DNA of 64,000 bases. Origin: Ulota crispa (lineage: Eukaryota; Streptophyta; Bryopsida; Orthotrichales; Orthotrichaceae). The notes beneath the pieces are model-generated. The model ran no database searches. It worked only from the letters and a program-made list of their open reading frames with translations, and was not told where the DNA came from. Where the stretch lies: contig OY987244.1 of assembly GCA_963920765.1 (NCBI GenBank), positions 5,768,501 to 5,832,500 of the forward strand, given 5' to 3'. A program made the translations under genes and the position numbers. This document shows positions 1-12,680 of the stretch, one piece after another (position 1 is the stretch's first letter; every line of letters begins with the position of its first letter).

Positions 1-1187
1 TTAGTTATAAAACCGTCTTCTATTGCTACATCTAGAAGTAATAAAGGCACTTCAATTTTTAGTGCTTCATTTGTAATTTTGAAAATACCTTTGACTTTCT
101 TACCTCAAAAAATAATAATTACATTACCTAAATAATGAGCCCCCCCAAGAGCTCCAGCCTTCATTTTGACCATGTTAGAATGTAATGAGTTTAGACTGGG
201 TACATTGAAAATGTGTGTGAGGTTTTGTTACCTTATATGACTTTCTTCTTGTACACGTATTAATCCCAAAGGATTATTGGGTGATTGCAAGAAATACTTG
301 TACTATTTTTTGTCCCTTTGGTCTTTGGCGAGTGGTTTTTTGGCTATAACTTTTGCATCATAAACATTTTCATATTGAATTTTGAAATTAAGGTGCATGT
401 AATAGTCACAAATATTTACTGATTTTTTGAATATTTCTAAATTCAATTTTCTATTTTTAAATGGCCTCCAATTAGGTGTCTACTTTGGCCATTTAGGGGT
501 TTTGAGTACTATTTCTGACCCTGAAATGCAAATCTGAAGGCAAAAATTCACAAACAGTTCTTGTACTAAAGTTAGACAATCATACAAGGGATTTTTCAAA
601 AATAGTAAAATATCCACCTTCTATGTGTGTTCAAAGTGCATGACTTTTGCACAAATGCACAAAACTCAATTTACTTTTCCCAAAAATTAGTTTGATGGAA
701 AAGGAGCACCTTCAACTCTTCAAGTTAGGAAAAATGGCCAATTTTTAGTTTATTTTTTTGAATTCTTCTATTTTTTTTCAAAAATCAAAAAGCAAAGTGT
801 TTTTTTTCTTGGTGTTTCTAGTCTCTCTATTTTTGTGCATAATTTTTAGAATTCTTGTTTTTCTAGGATTGAATTTTCTCAAGTATGCTACTTCAAGTGC
901 TTTACATTTTATCCATATTTTATTTTATTTTTAAGAACATTTCAAAAGCTCACAGTACTACTAGTACTAAGGTTGTTTAAGATTGTTTGAGACAAAACTG
1001 ACAAGTACTGTTTCTTGCAACAACCCTATTTTATTACAAGGGAATGGTGGTTTAAATGACACAAATTTTTTAAAAGAACTTATCATAATAACAAAAAAGT
1101 ATTTTTTCACATGTTCTTGTCAATTCAATCATGCGCCAATGCTTTTCTTGAATATGACGGAAATGGTGATGTGATAGTGCCATTAAG
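1..1187. other. AT-rich intergenic DNA, no gene seen
   Basis: No reading frame here has recognisable protein similarity, and the short open frames are dense in Phe, Lys and Asn, as expected by chance in AT-rich DNA. No RNA gene or clear repeat boundary was seen. Confidence 0.6.
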
Positions 1188-1693
1188 GGCATCCTCAATC
1201 CACTTGGCATAAAGGCCCGGTATATCAATCTTGATGTATCATTAGCAGAGAATTAATCACACAAAAATTATAGGATTCAAAGGGCATGAAAATTTCCATT
1301 CTAAAAACGTAATAAAATTTTGGTTTGGACATTGCATGATTTAGATATATCACATTAAATGTTAGCCAACTTCCAAATAACTTAGAGGCCTCTCCAAATG
1401 AAGCCTAAATAAGGAAATTTTAGTAAAGTGGATGGCAATTGTACCAACCACTTTACTAAAATTTCCTTATTTAGGCTTGATTTGGAGAGACCTGTAAGTT
1501 TTTTGGAAGTTATCTAACATTTAATGTGATATATCTAAATCATGCAATGCCTAAACCAAAATTTTATTATGTTTTTAGATTGAAAGTTTTCATGCCCTTC
1601 AAATCATATAGTTTTTATGCAATGAATTGTCTACTATTGATAGATCAAAATTGATATACTGGGCCTTTATGCTTGGTGAATTGAGTATGACCC
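1188..1693. mobile_element. Fold-back (long inverted repeat) MITE-like element
   Basis: Two arms of about 245 bases are imperfect reverse complements around a short loop near 1435-1446. The left arm begins GGGCATCCTCAATCCACTTG and the right arm ends with the complementary pattern at about 1690. The interior pairs over stretches such as AAATTTCCTTATTTAGGCTT (1451-1470), matched near 1409-1430. There is no coding capacity. The structure fits a non-autonomous fold-back DNA transposon; the superfamily is not determined. Confidence 0.75.
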
Positions 1694-2529
1694 AAGAGTA
1701 TCTCCTGGAGCACTAGAAACAAGCCTCGGAGCTCAAACCCGTAACGTTGCCTAGGTGATATTCTCCAACGGCAATGCACTCGTCCCCGTGAAGGCGCGGG
1801 GCCAGCAGGATAAGCCCAAATTCTAGTCAAATTTCAACATTCTCCAAGGTTTTGTTACAGCCCTTGCCCTTGTCAACCACTTGATAGAACTCTAACCCAA
1901 TCATATTGCCTCAATGTCCACGCAAGGTTGCAGGTCAAGCGAGGCTGTAGGGCTGCAAGGGAATTTGCTTCTCTGATCCACTACTTCCTATAATAGCTCA
2001 TGTAAACTTGATTTGCAAGTGCTTCCTTTCTAGTGATGCAAGAGATGCTCTATTGTAGGTTGATAGCAGATTTGGCATAAAATAATTCTCAGAAATTTTA
2101 TCTAATTATTCTATAGATTATTCTCCAAAAATGCCTAATGTCAAACAAATCAAAAATTGAAATGCCGAATATTATGAAAGTCATTATGCTTAACTAACAA
2201 TGGAAGGTCAAGGTTGATTCCAAGAGGGCTCAATCTCTTGCAAATTTCTTACCAATGACTAATTTTAGAAAGTGGAAGATGCTTAGAAAAAGGTTTAATT
2301 CTACTAATTTTTTTGATTGAATGCCAAATAATAACAACTTTTTTTGAAAGTGCCATCTTGTTTAATTATAAAATCTAATGCCAAATTGATTTTTTCTGAA
2401 AAAATAATCAATTCGGCAGTGACCAGTTGAATCTGCTCACCACCTACAGTATACAAAATTTGTTCCCACTCCATTTGGAAAACAAATGCGGAATTTGTTA
2501 GAAAGGCAACGGCTATTTCAGCCACTAGA
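1694..2529. other. Intergenic, no gene seen
   Basis: No convincing coding sequence or RNA gene. The open frames at about 1645-1830 and 2304-2525 show no family resemblance and no codon-use signal. Confidence 0.5.
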
Positions 2530-3182
2530 TTAACCCCTCACCACCCAAGGGGCCCAAATCGAGCTTCTCTGAATTTTATTCAAAGATGCTCAACCTTTCT
2601 GCAAGATTTTTTTAGTGATTATTATTATTTTTAAATTCTTATTGAAGTCTATTTTCAGCACTAGGAATCTAACTTTGAAAAGGAATTAAAGCAATTTGTC
2701 TATTCAAGATTTTGTGCAAGGGTGTCCTTTGCAAATCTTCACTTTCTAGTGTTGAAGGCTCTTGGAAATGAGCTTCAAGTACACTAGAACTTGGAGAAAA
2801 AACCACATTAAAAATTCAATTTAAAAAATTGTAGAATAGATATTGAGAAGCCGTAAATTGATTGGGGTCAAGCATGTTATACCTTACATACTCATATTTT
2901 TTTGGTACCCTCAATTTTAGGTTTAAGATGCAAAAAGAGGATAAAAAGGCTTCAAATCACTTTCAGAATTTAAACACCCTCATGATCAAACATTATAATC
3001 TTTCAATCCATAAATGATATTGTTGTGATTTCTTTTCCTATGTGATCTATAACATGTCCACTTTGAATTTGTATAGTTGCGCTTCAAAGAAATTTGATAA
3101 GATTGATCAAAATGCTGACATTTTGTTCACTTTCAAGCAAATTCTAAGATACACCAAACTACCAGGGGCAGTGAAGGGTTAA
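2530..3182. mobile_element. TTAA-bounded TIR element, type A (copy 1)
   Basis: Starts TTAACCCCTCACCACCC and ends GGGGCAGTGAAGGGTTAA, so it is bounded by TTAA on both sides with short imperfect terminal inverted repeats. Its whole length aligns, in the opposite orientation, with 15040-15676: shared blocks include the end sequence, AGAATTTGCTTG and the segment around 'GAGGGTACCAAAAAAATATG'. Two full-length copies with matching ends define the boundaries. It has no coding capacity, so it is presumably moved by a transposase made elsewhere. Confidence 0.75.
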
Positions 3183-3339
3183 AACCCTGCTATGTTATTG
3201 CCTCCATGTTGACCGTCTTGTACTTTGATGCCACCTGGACATCCTCGTCCCAAACCTTGTCCTCCATAGTGTTTCCACACTCCCTTCCTCATTTTTGATG
3301 TTTTGGACCAGGGTTTAATTTTTGTTTTTGTCAGGGTAG

Positions 3340-3490
3340 ACTGGTAGAGCGTCTAGCACCCCAAAATGCAGGCAGGTAAGGAAAACTAAGATAAAATTGG
3401 AACAATCGAATGATTAGCACACCTAAAAACTAATAAGATAAGCTATTTTCATCCAAAATATGGTGATCTAGGTTTCAGCTCATGTAGGAA
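3340..3490 (-). repeat. Dispersed repeat R1, copy 1
   Basis: The reverse complement of this segment resembles 5690-5910 and 40830-41000 (shared pattern: CATTTTGGGGTGC, CTTACCTGC, and CAAATTTTGGATGAAA-like text). It is diverged, without recognisable termini or coding sequence. Confidence 0.5.
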
Positions 3491-3850
3491 TGTGGCAATT
3501 TCATTCAATTTTTCACTAGAAATTTTAGTGTAGTGGTTGCCATCTCAGTTTTGAGGTAAGATTTTTTCGCCAAAAAATTAAATGTTGTTGGATTCTAAAT
3601 TACAAACTTTGCTGGTTTGCTTGCACAAGTGAAGAAGAGGAGGAGTTTGCAATGAAGGTTTCAAATTACAAAATCAAGTGGTATTAATAGAACAATTTTG
3701 ATAGCAAGGCCTTCTGTGGAAGGTCATGAAAGTAAGGGCATCTTTCCATGCAAGAGGGTGGCTGGTAAAAGTGAAACTTAATATAGACAACTGATAATTG
3801 GTCAGATGGGGTTTCAACTTTTCTAGAACCTAATGTATTGGTCGTCTATT

Positions 3851-4771
3851 TTAACCCCTAACGGACTAGACCCCCATTTTAGAAACATAGCAATTTTGGG
3901 CAGGTACTTGTGATTGGAGCTTTTCATATTTTAGGCTGAAATTTTAATAGAATGTGGGGACAAGGTTTATCTTTCATATGCACTAAATTTCATGACATTT
4001 TGAATTATGAGTAAAATGTTATGGCCTAATATGTTGTTTTTTTGTTTGTTGGGCAGCCGAGGTAGATTTTTAAAAGTCACTTTTTTCAACAACAAAATTT
4101 TTAAATGGGTTTAGGAGATTTATGTGGATGTAGGAAGCTTTGAATCATTACGTTTTGATCAACAAGATGAAAGTTATGAGGAGTTTTTGTTTGCAGGAAG
4201 TTATGGATTCTCTACTCTAAAATAAACTTTGAAGTCCTTTATTTTACTCAATTTTCAACATTTTGGAAAAAAAAACAAAATCAAAGGATGAATATTGTTT
4301 ATGATAACATTATGACCATTGGGGTTGGCATTTTTCATTTCTATAATTAAATCCTTAACAATTTAGTGTTTTGGATCATTCTCTACTTCTTTTTACTTAC
4401 TAATTTTTTTCCATATGTTATACAATTCCAAATGATTTGAAATTTTTTTGACATGTACTTTACTTAGGTGGAATAAGGAATTTAGAGAAGCACCACCCAC
4501 ATGGTCTTTTGTTCTTAGGAATTTCACCTTTTGAAAAGTAGCTGCCCGGTTTTTCACAAGACGTTTTTGAAAATTCAAACCGTTCTAACTTCCAATCTAC
4601 GTGGTAGAAACCTCTGAAATTTTTTCTACATCTTCTAAGACTATTCTTCTACAAGATCCTATGGTCACATATACATAAAAATGTTTTTGTTTTCAAATTT
4701 GGTTGATGCTCTAAAAATGACAGTTTTGAAAAAAAATTGGTGAAAACTTTGCTTGATCCTTTAAGGGTTAA
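3851..4771. mobile_element. TTAA-bounded TIR element, type B (copy 1)
   Basis: Begins TTAACCCCTAACGGACTAG and ends GATCCTTTAAGGGTTAA, 921 bases including both TTAA. It aligns in inverse orientation with 12681-13600 (920 bases), for example around the block near 4360-4440 that pairs with 13020-13080. The two copies have almost the same length and matching termini. No protein is encoded. Confidence 0.75.
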
Positions 4772-6544
4772 GTTTCACCGGCCACCCCCTTGCATTGAAG
4801 GATGCCCTAAGGCTTAGTTTACTACACGTATGCTCAATGTGGGACCAGGGCATAAAAGCTCACTCATGTTTTTTACCAAATAAGGGTAACTCAGTAATAA
4901 TTTGCCCCCTATTATTTTGGGTGTTCAATTGGTATTTTCCTTAGGCCCAGACCAAAGGAGGGTCTTTGAATCCAAATAAGAATTCAGAATTCTCAAATTC
5001 AATCTCCCTGTAGTAAATATATAAACTCTCACATGTTTTGGTGGGTAAAAAAAAATAGTGCTTGTCCACCCTAGCCCCACATTGACATATGTGCAGTAAA
5101 CTAAAGGCCCATTCCAATTGCACAGTTGGACATGTTTGGGTGAGAATCTTTTTGTCTTCTTCCCTGACGTGTGTCCACCAACATGGATTTGAAATGAGTC
5201 TCTCAAACGTATTTAGAATGCATCATTAAAACAAGTTCTCTCATATGACACATTCCCCCATTTTAAGCAACTAATGAGAATGTTCCATGTATAACCTCAA
5301 AAAGTGGTAGTAATGATGTGGGACCTTCTTGGTGGTGGGGTTTTGAAACTTTCTTGTGCTTTTAGTCTTTGCTTATATATATTTGTCCGTGCACATTCCG
5401 CTCACGCATTTTACCAATAAGAATGAGATTCTATGTGACTCATCTTAGAACAATAATCACAGCTGACAAACTGCTGGTGGATGTCCCGGTGAGAATGGGG
5501 AGCCGCGGGAGTAAGAAGGGTTTGTAAGATAACAAATTACCTTCCTTTGTGCTTGCAATGTTCATCTTCTAGCAATGGACCTTGAAATCTTCCACATTTA
5601 GGTGGTAGTTCCTTGAAACTCGTAGAACAAACTATATTTCCTCCCTGCAAACAGGGTTTAATTTCTTTGTGAATTTTTGTCAAAATCTTACCTTGGAAAG
5701 CCTCTAGTACACTAAGAAATTTGCGTGAAAATCTTGATAAAATCGTCAAATCCCACCTTGAGCAATAACCTAGTTCACCATATTTTGGATGAAAGTAGCT
5801 AATATTAATAGTTCTTTGGATGAATTTTCACATATCAATCACTCTTTCCAACTTTAGTCAAATTTTCATTACCTTCATGCATTTTGGGATGCCTGTAGCT
5901 CTAACCTAAATCTAGCAAATGCGCCTCTACAACTAGTGTTAACAACGTCATGAGGTTTTGCCAACTCTTTTGAGGGCATTTCCACTGGTGGCTTTGGCAC
6001 GCTCAAAGTGGATGAAAAGTAGCCAGGCCCCTCTCAAGACCCTCTCAAACTCTCTAATGTGGCGAGTCTAGCAAGCCACTCTCCATACCACTATTCATGC
6101 ACTATTCACCCCAAGTGTAGTTAACTTTATTCTCTACTTCTCTAGATAAGTGGTCAACTGCTTATTTATAAGATGTCTTGGAGTATTAAGCCACCTTTTC
6201 AAAGAACATGGGTGAAGATTGAAAGCCTTCATGCCTCGCCACACCAGATGAAAAACTTTGAGCGAGTCTGCACAGGTGGAGATGCCCTCAGGGCTTTGTC
6301 TTTTTAATTAAGAGCATGATTGTGTTCTAATCACGGTAGGGATCATTGTTAGAGTCTGCTTTTCCTACTTTGCACGGACTTCATGTGTGGTTTCTTAGTC
6401 TAGGGTTTCAGTGGATGAACTAGAGTCCACCGTCATGTGCATCTACGCACAGGCGCACAGCATTCGATGAGGAATTTCATTCTATCAGATTTCTGTCAAC
6501 AGCTGTGCATGGTTGTCTGACTCGTCTCTTCATACTATTTGAAA
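4772..6544. other. Intergenic, repeats only
   Basis: No supportable gene. It contains a copy of dispersed repeat R1 (about 5690-5910). The open frames on the minus strand near 4925-5206 and 5537-5749 show no recognisable domain. Confidence 0.5.
5690..5910 (+). repeat. Dispersed repeat R1, copy 2
   Basis: Resembles 40830-41000 in the same orientation and 3340-3490 in the opposite one. Shared features are a 'TTTTGGATGAAA.TAGCT.ATATTA' region followed by 'CACATAT.' and 'TTACCT.C.TGCATT.TGGG'. Noncoding. Confidence 0.5.
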
Positions 6545-6547
6545 ATA

Positions 6548-6856
6548 GAGAAAATTTCATGGACACCCCTAAAGTTTGTAATAATTTCATAGATACCCCT
6601 GTTTTTTCAGAAATATTACAAATACCTTGGAACAAAAAATTTAGGCATTTGTTTTGTTGTGCATGCTATTTCCTTTCTTCTTTTGTGTGCACACATAATA
6701 AGAAAGAAGTAGTGTGTGCATAAAGGGAGAAGAAAGTGACATGCATAACAAAACAAAACTCTAATTTTTTTGGTCAAGGGTATTTGTGATATTTCTGAAA
6801 AAGCAGGAGTATCTATGAAAACATTGCAAGCTTCAAGGGTATCCATGAAAATTTCC
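6548..6856. mobile_element. Fold-back MITE-like element
   Basis: The start GAAAATTTCATGGACACCCC is mirrored at the end by GGGTATCCATGAAAATTTC. The arms pair across about 145 bases around a centre near 6702, so both strands carry similar short open frames that have no coding meaning. Non-autonomous fold-back DNA transposon. Confidence 0.75.
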
Positions 6857-7319
6857 CTCAAAAATACTTCTCTGTGGATTGTGTCAAAGGTATTTGCACT
6901 TGGAGGTTTAGAGTGGAGTGGAGGATTAACTTAGTACAACTGAGAGCAATGGCAAAGAGTACAAGAATTGTGATGACAATATCAATAAATATGATAATGT
7001 AGGAACACCCATAAGTGTTAATATCCCCATAACCGTCACCTCTAAAATCTTGGAAAATTTGTAGAAGTAAATAGATGTAATTACAAGGATGTACAACATG
7101 TGAATATGAAACCTTAATGTTGGTTATGGGTACAATGGCAATTTGCTCTTTAAAAAGTCACAACTTATTCTCATAGTATCCAAATAATACATTTGAAATT
7201 GCAAACTCATTATTTTTCTCTTGCTAACAAGATCCTATAATTTGCTAGATGTTTATTAATGGTCATCATGTTCAAAACCCTTAAACTAACACTTACAGGT
7301 GTTCCTACCTTATTCATTA
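6857..7319. other. Intergenic, nothing recognised
   Basis: AT-rich; no gene, RNA or clear repeat boundary is visible. Confidence 0.5.
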
Positions 7320-7688
7320 ATTTGAGAAAAACTTAGTATGCTATCCACTTCCAAATCATCTGAGAAATTTTCCACACATGTCTAACTTGGTTGTCTACAT
7401 GGAAAATTAAATCTCAACCTTGTGTAGAGTAATTTTTTTGCTATAGAAACAATCAAAGGCCTGAGCAAGAAGGAAAAAAAAAACTCTTCACTTCAGATGT
7501 CAATATCTCACTCCTCTCTATATGAAATGACATGAGTTTCTCCATAAGTACCTCTTGTAGTCTAGGGCAAGATCCTATGGATGAATTTTTTTTTAAACAT
7601 TTGTTTCTACCTTTCTACTTATTGTTCTTGAAGTGACAATTATTACTAACTTTTGCAAAAAAACTTGGCTTAGTCTCTTAAGGGTTAA
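7320..7688. mobile_element. TTAA-bounded element, type B, truncated copy
   Basis: This segment matches the reverse complement of 12681-13100 (blocks such as TCTACATGG, TCTTCACTTCA and AATATCTCACTCCT) and ends CTCTTAAGGGTTAA, the type B terminus. The other end is missing or too diverged to place. Confidence 0.6.
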
Positions 7689-8127
7689 GCACTACAAAAG
7701 CATGGATTTAATATGGTGTTCCAAACTTGAGTTGACACAATCAAGTACCATGCTACAGTTTTTTATAATTTTTTAATATTATGCATCATTATAATTAAAT
7801 GGTTTCCTTGCTTCCATTAAAATCCAAGGCTCTTAACCATCACTGCACTCAAAGCTTTGGATTAGGAAAAGTTGGTTGTAAGATAATCTCCATATTTCAA
7901 AACACAAATTAAAACCTTCTTTGGGGTCCCTTGAAACTTGAGAGGGGAATGAAAGGGGCATCTACAAAGTTTGTTAATTTGCTAATGAATAATGAAAGTA
8001 GTTCAAACTTTGTATCAAACTTCTTAAGCAATTCGTTAGGTTACATACGCTTGTTTGGTCACTACTCCATTCAATTACAAAAATTTATATATGACATTTT
8101 TTCAATGTCTTTATTGAAGTGTTACCT

Positions 8128-8862
8128 TTAACCCCTAAAAGCCCACTTGTCCCTTTGGGGGACAAAATGGATTTCGGGCAGCTCACTACAAGTGGATGTT
8201 TCATTTTTTTTCTTTGAAAATTCCACACATGATATATCCAAGGAGTAGATTTATGGTCCAACAACTTTCATAACTTTTGAGTACATGGTTCAAAAGTTAT
8301 TGCATGATATGTTGTTTTTTGAAACTCCGGGCAGCGTGGGCAGCTCAAAAAAATTCTTTAATAATTATTATTTTTTGAGCTTTTTTGTTGAAATTGGTTC
8401 TTTAGACTTATGTGTACTTGGGAAGCTTTGAACCATTCCATTTTGATTGATGATATGAAAGTTATGAGACATTTGAGTTTGTGGGTAGGTATGGAGCTCC
8501 ATACCTACCCACAAACTCAAATGTCTCATAACTTTCATATCATCAATCAAAATGGAATGGTTCAAAGCTTCCCAAGTACACATAAGTCTAAAGAACCAAT
8601 TTCAACAAAAAAGCTCAAAAAATAATAATTATTAAAGAATTTTTTTGAGTTGCCCACGCTGCCCGGAGTTTAAAAAACAACATATCATGCAATAACTTTT
8701 GAACCATGTAGTTAGAAGTTATGAAAATTGTCGGACCTTAAAGCTAATCCTAGATACATCATGTGTGAAATTTTGAAAGAAAAAAGATGAAACATCCACT
8801 TGTAGTGAGCTGCCCAAAATCACTATTCTGCCAAAAAATAGTGCTTGGGCCTTAAGGGTTAA
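8128..8862. mobile_element. TTAA-bounded element that is one giant palindrome
   Basis: Bounded by TTAACCCCTAAAAGCCCACT at the left and GGGCCTTAAGGGTTAA at the right. The 735 bases are symmetric about position 8496/8497 (centre TATGGAGCTCCATA). The inner 300 or so bases are perfectly or nearly perfectly self-complementary, so both strands encode the same meaningless 71-residue frame. The outer arms have a few differences. It shares the terminal sequence of the type B elements and internal text (GGGCAGCTCACTACAAGTGG) related to them. Confidence 0.85.
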
Positions 8863-8881
8863 TTAGGCCTCTCAAATCCTG

Positions 8882-8885
<4 letters not shown>

Positions 8886-8914
<29 letters not shown>
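8886..8914. repeat. TA microsatellite
   Basis: An uninterrupted run of TA dinucleotides at the edge of the 'catgggtaaa' repeat region. Confidence 0.9.
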
Positions 8915-8918
<4 letters not shown>

Positions 8919-8919
8919 A

Positions 8920-10036
8920 TTTAGTTTACCCATTTGGTGATCCTTTTACCATGTTTTTTTACTACATGGGTAAACAAATCTCCATGGGTAAAAACATTGC
9001 ATAGGTAAAAACTTACGTAAATAAAAACTTGGGTGAAAGAAAGGTATGGGTAAAAAGTTGTTTTTGTAAACAAAAACCAATATTTTATTGGCATGTGTAA
9101 AGTTTGAGATTGAATTGTATGGATGAAAAGTAAATAAAAAAAAGCAAGAAAATTGTTCTCCAAATTGAGCCTGAAATGATTTTGCATGCTGTAGGACCAA
9201 TGGGTGCCTATATAAAAAAATTGCATGGCTAATTACTACATGGGTAAAAAAGCTGTGAAAGTAAAAATAAATAAATTGTGTGAGTGAACAATGACGTTTG
9301 TTTTATTGTTTGGGTAAACAACTCTATGGGTATAAAACAAGAAATACTTTATTGCAAGGGAATGTTTTGTAAACAAAGACAAATGTTTTGGGTAAAGTTT
9401 GATATTGGAGAGCATAGATAAAAAGTAAAAGTTATTTTCTTGCAAGGGAAATATTTTGCATAATTGCCTAATTGGGCTTGAAATCATTTCGGGTCCCATC
9501 GGTCCAACGAGTGCCTATACTAGTATATATATAACAAAATTTAGTTTTCCCTTTTGGCAATGCTTTTACCACAATATTCTTACCGCATGTATAAATAAAC
9601 TAGCATGGGTAAAAAAAAATTTGGGTTAAAAACTTGCATAAGTGAAATCTCGCTTGAGAAAAAAAATTATGCGTAAAAAAATGCGTGAGTAAACAATATA
9701 ACAAAATTGCATGGGTAAAAAGCTAAAATAATAGCGTGAATAATTACTACATGGGTAAACAATTTGCAAAGGTAAAAAATTAAAAATATTTTTTTGCATG
9801 AGAAAATAGTGACTTTCCTTTTATTGTTTTGGTAAAAAACTCTATGCGTATAGAACAAAAAATGCTTTATTGCAAGGGAATGTTTTGTAAACAAAAAAAA
9901 CGTTTTGAGTAAAGCTTGATACTGGAGTGTGTAGATAAAAAATAAGTATTATTTTCTTATGATAGAAAGATTTTGCATGACTGGGTTTGAAATTATTTCG
10001 GGTCCCGTCAGACCGACAGGTGCTTAAACTAGTGTT
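8920..10036. repeat. Array of 'catgggtaaa' repeats with recurring tail units
   Basis: The short motif CATGGGTAAA(A/C) and variants recur dozens of times. Three recurring tails sit at about 9166-9215, 9474-9520 and 9982-10033, each reading roughly TGAAAT.ATTTCGGGTCCC.TC.G.CC.AC..GTGC. The last two end ACTAGT, which resembles a Helitron 3' end (CTAG before T). This suggests tandem or nested copies of one Helitron-like family, but no clear terminal hairpin is visible, so the class is uncertain. Confidence 0.5.
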
Positions 10037-10316
10037 GATATAAATGTCTTCATACAATTGCCTCACTTTCTTTCTAAAGTTTGATACAATTATTTGGTCA
10101 AAGAATTTGATCGTCTTCTCTTTTGTTACATGATACATCTCCATTTTACAAGCGTATAGCCTCTAACATTTAGTGATATTTTTCCCATCAAATCTCTCAA
10201 TTTTGGTAATAACTAACATGAATACTTTAGCCGCTTTTTTGTTTTGTTGCATTAGCAATTTGTGGGCTTACAAACACATTTGCATGGCCTTCATAAACTC
10301 CTCTATAAGGTTTTCA
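10037..10316. other. Intergenic, nothing recognised
   Basis: No gene or repeat boundary seen between the 'catgggtaaa' array and the following MITE-like element. Confidence 0.4.
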
Positions 10317-10607
10317 TTACAAAGGATTTGGACCCAAGAAAGGGCTGTGAGTTTGGATGTTCCCAATGCTGGTTTTCAAAAAAAATATTTTAAAATTTTA
10401 AAATTAAAAAAAAAGTCACAAAAAAAAATCAAAGAAAGTTTCTTTTGCTCCAAAAATATTAACTAAATAATAACATCTGACGTGGTTGCCCTAATGTCAT
10501 GTCATACTGCTAATTGCCTAAGTGGAAGTGTTGTGGAAGTGTTCCCAAAGTTCCCACAATTTTGGGGGAAGGGGTCCATTCTTGGGTCCAAATCCCTTGT
10601 AATGGAC
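10317..10607. mobile_element. MITE-like element with about 23-base inverted ends
   Basis: The left end TTACAAAGGATTTGGACCCA (on to about 10340) is the reverse complement, with one or two differences, of the right end TTCTTGGGTCCAAATCCCTTGTAA (about 10584-10607). The interior is A-rich and noncoding. Size and ends fit a short non-autonomous DNA transposon. Confidence 0.65.
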
Positions 10608-11607
10608 CATATTCTTCAATCTAACCTCTTGTAAACCTTGTGTCATTCATCTTGTTATGACCAAATTAATTGATTTAACATATTTTAATAGGAATACCAA
10701 ATGTCTTTGAGAGATTTTTGCAATAAAAATACAATATATTTTTGCAATTTGTTAACCAAGTACAAGACTTACGAGCTAATATTATAAAGTATTTCAAACT
10801 CCATCATCCATACCACCCCAAAACATAATATGTACTTATATCTCTATGTTGTTTTCAAACTTCAGTTGCAAATTCCTTCATATTTCCTTACTCAAAATTC
10901 TTGTGCTATTGAAATTTTTATTCACTTTAAATACGACACTTGGAAAAACACCCAATTTTATTTTGCATCTACTCTAAAGTTTGCCAAAATCATGGTTTCA
11001 AAATTGACACCCTTTTCTTGCCATGATTTGTAACCTTCCTTCACTTTGGATATTGATTATTCTATTTCCAAAGGCTTTTAAACAAATATATTTGAATACT
11101 TGTCATTCCTCTTATTTGAAATATTATCTTCAATTTCCATTTTTAAATTTTTCTTCAATCAACATTTGTGCCTCTAAAGTCTAGACCTCTATTCCAACTC
11201 TTTTGCTCAAGGAGATCACTAGCCTATGTTTTAGAAACTACATGAGTTAAAAGATAGGGACCATTTAATTCTAAGATCATAAAATTTATATTATATGTAG
11301 AGCTACTATGGGGTTCATGAAATACTATACATTTTAATATATATAAATTTGGGTATGTGAAAACATCAGGTAGTAGGAAATTCTTACTAATAAATTAGCC
11401 TTAACAAATAGGGGTTATAAAAATATATAGTAATGCTTGTTACTCTCCATGTTGAATTGTTTTAAATGCATGCCATAGAATCAAGAGATATTTAAAACTT
11501 GTTAATAATAAATTTCACTTGGATAATGGTCCTTTAATTCATATGCTTATCATTGGTTTCATGGTGTATACCATATGTTTATATGTAATAGAAAAAAACG
11601 TTTTTTT
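10608..11607. other. Intergenic, nothing recognised
   Basis: AT-rich stretch of 1 kb; the open frame at 10830-11033 has no family resemblance. No RNA gene seen. Confidence 0.5.
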
Positions 11608-12535
11608 TTAACCCCTAAAGGACCATTGTCCCTTCAAGGGATAAATAGCATTTTGGGCAAGCACCTATAGCCTCAATTTTTGTCCTGATTTTTTGAAACT
11701 TTTTTTGAAGATAGGAAAACACATTGGCTTATGAAGAATCTAATCTTTATTCCAATCTATGCCTGGGAGCAAAAGTTATGCCCAAATAAGCACAAATATG
11801 GGGAGATCGGGCAGTAAGTTTGTTTTTACAAAAAATTGAAATTAAAAAATAATAATAATAACCTCATAGATTATATCTTTTTCTACATTTGAAGCTTTGA
11901 TTCATTCCTTTTGGACTAGTTATGACAAAATTATGGACAATTTTGTTTTTTGGGCAATTTAAGCATCTTCTTGAAAAAATGACTTATAAAGTTCATTTTT
12001 GAATGCAAGTTTAACATTTTTTTCAAAAAAATTGTTGGAAAGGGTGAAATTTGATTGCTAGAACAATCTTACCATTGGAATTATTGTGTTTCAATTCCAT
12101 TGCAAGTTTATTAACAATTTAAGTTTTTGTTCAGTCTCATACCTTCTTCTACCCATTTTTTCTTTAAAGAATGAAAACTAAGTATTTTTTGTTTAGTATT
12201 TTCCCAAAGATTCTCAACTCAATTTTCCATCATAAAGGTTTAAACTTCCAAACTTTGTGGGACAAAAATATTAAGTTAAAAAGTTCAAGGTCAAGTAATC
12301 TAATCATGCAAGGTGCAAAAAAGTTTGTTTTTTTCACTTTAAATGCAAATATGTTGCAATCTATGATGTCAAAGTGTTTGAATTTTTTTACACATTCTTA
12401 TACTAGTCTAGTACAAGATCCTATGGTTAGATATGCAAAAAGATCAATTTTCAAACTTTTTTACTTTTGGCCATATAAATGGCAGTTTTGAGTGTCTTTT
12501 GACAAAATATAAGTTGCGGTCCTTTAGGGGTTTAA
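11608..12535. mobile_element. TTAA-bounded TIR element, type B-related
   Basis: Starts TTAACCCCTAAAGGACCA and ends GGTCCTTTAGGGGTTTAA, giving about 14 bases of perfect inverted terminal repeat. Its 928-base size and internal landmarks (GGGCA..CAC followed by a 'GGGCAG' block) match the type B elements, though the interior is diverged. The open frame inside (12171-12491) is not a recognisable protein. Confidence 0.75.
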
Positions 12536-12680
12536 GAATAGTAGGGACATGACAAAATTGTACAAATAAAATTTCTACACAAAACAACCCCATTTAAAAA
12601 CCAAATAAATGAATTTACAAATAAACATAGGGTATCAAAAATACACCTTGTGTAACTTTTTATATAAAAACATGGTCATT

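Noticed and set aside
8368..8625. Identical 71-residue open frames on both strands
   Set aside because: They arise from the perfect palindrome in the TTAA-bounded element, not from a gene.
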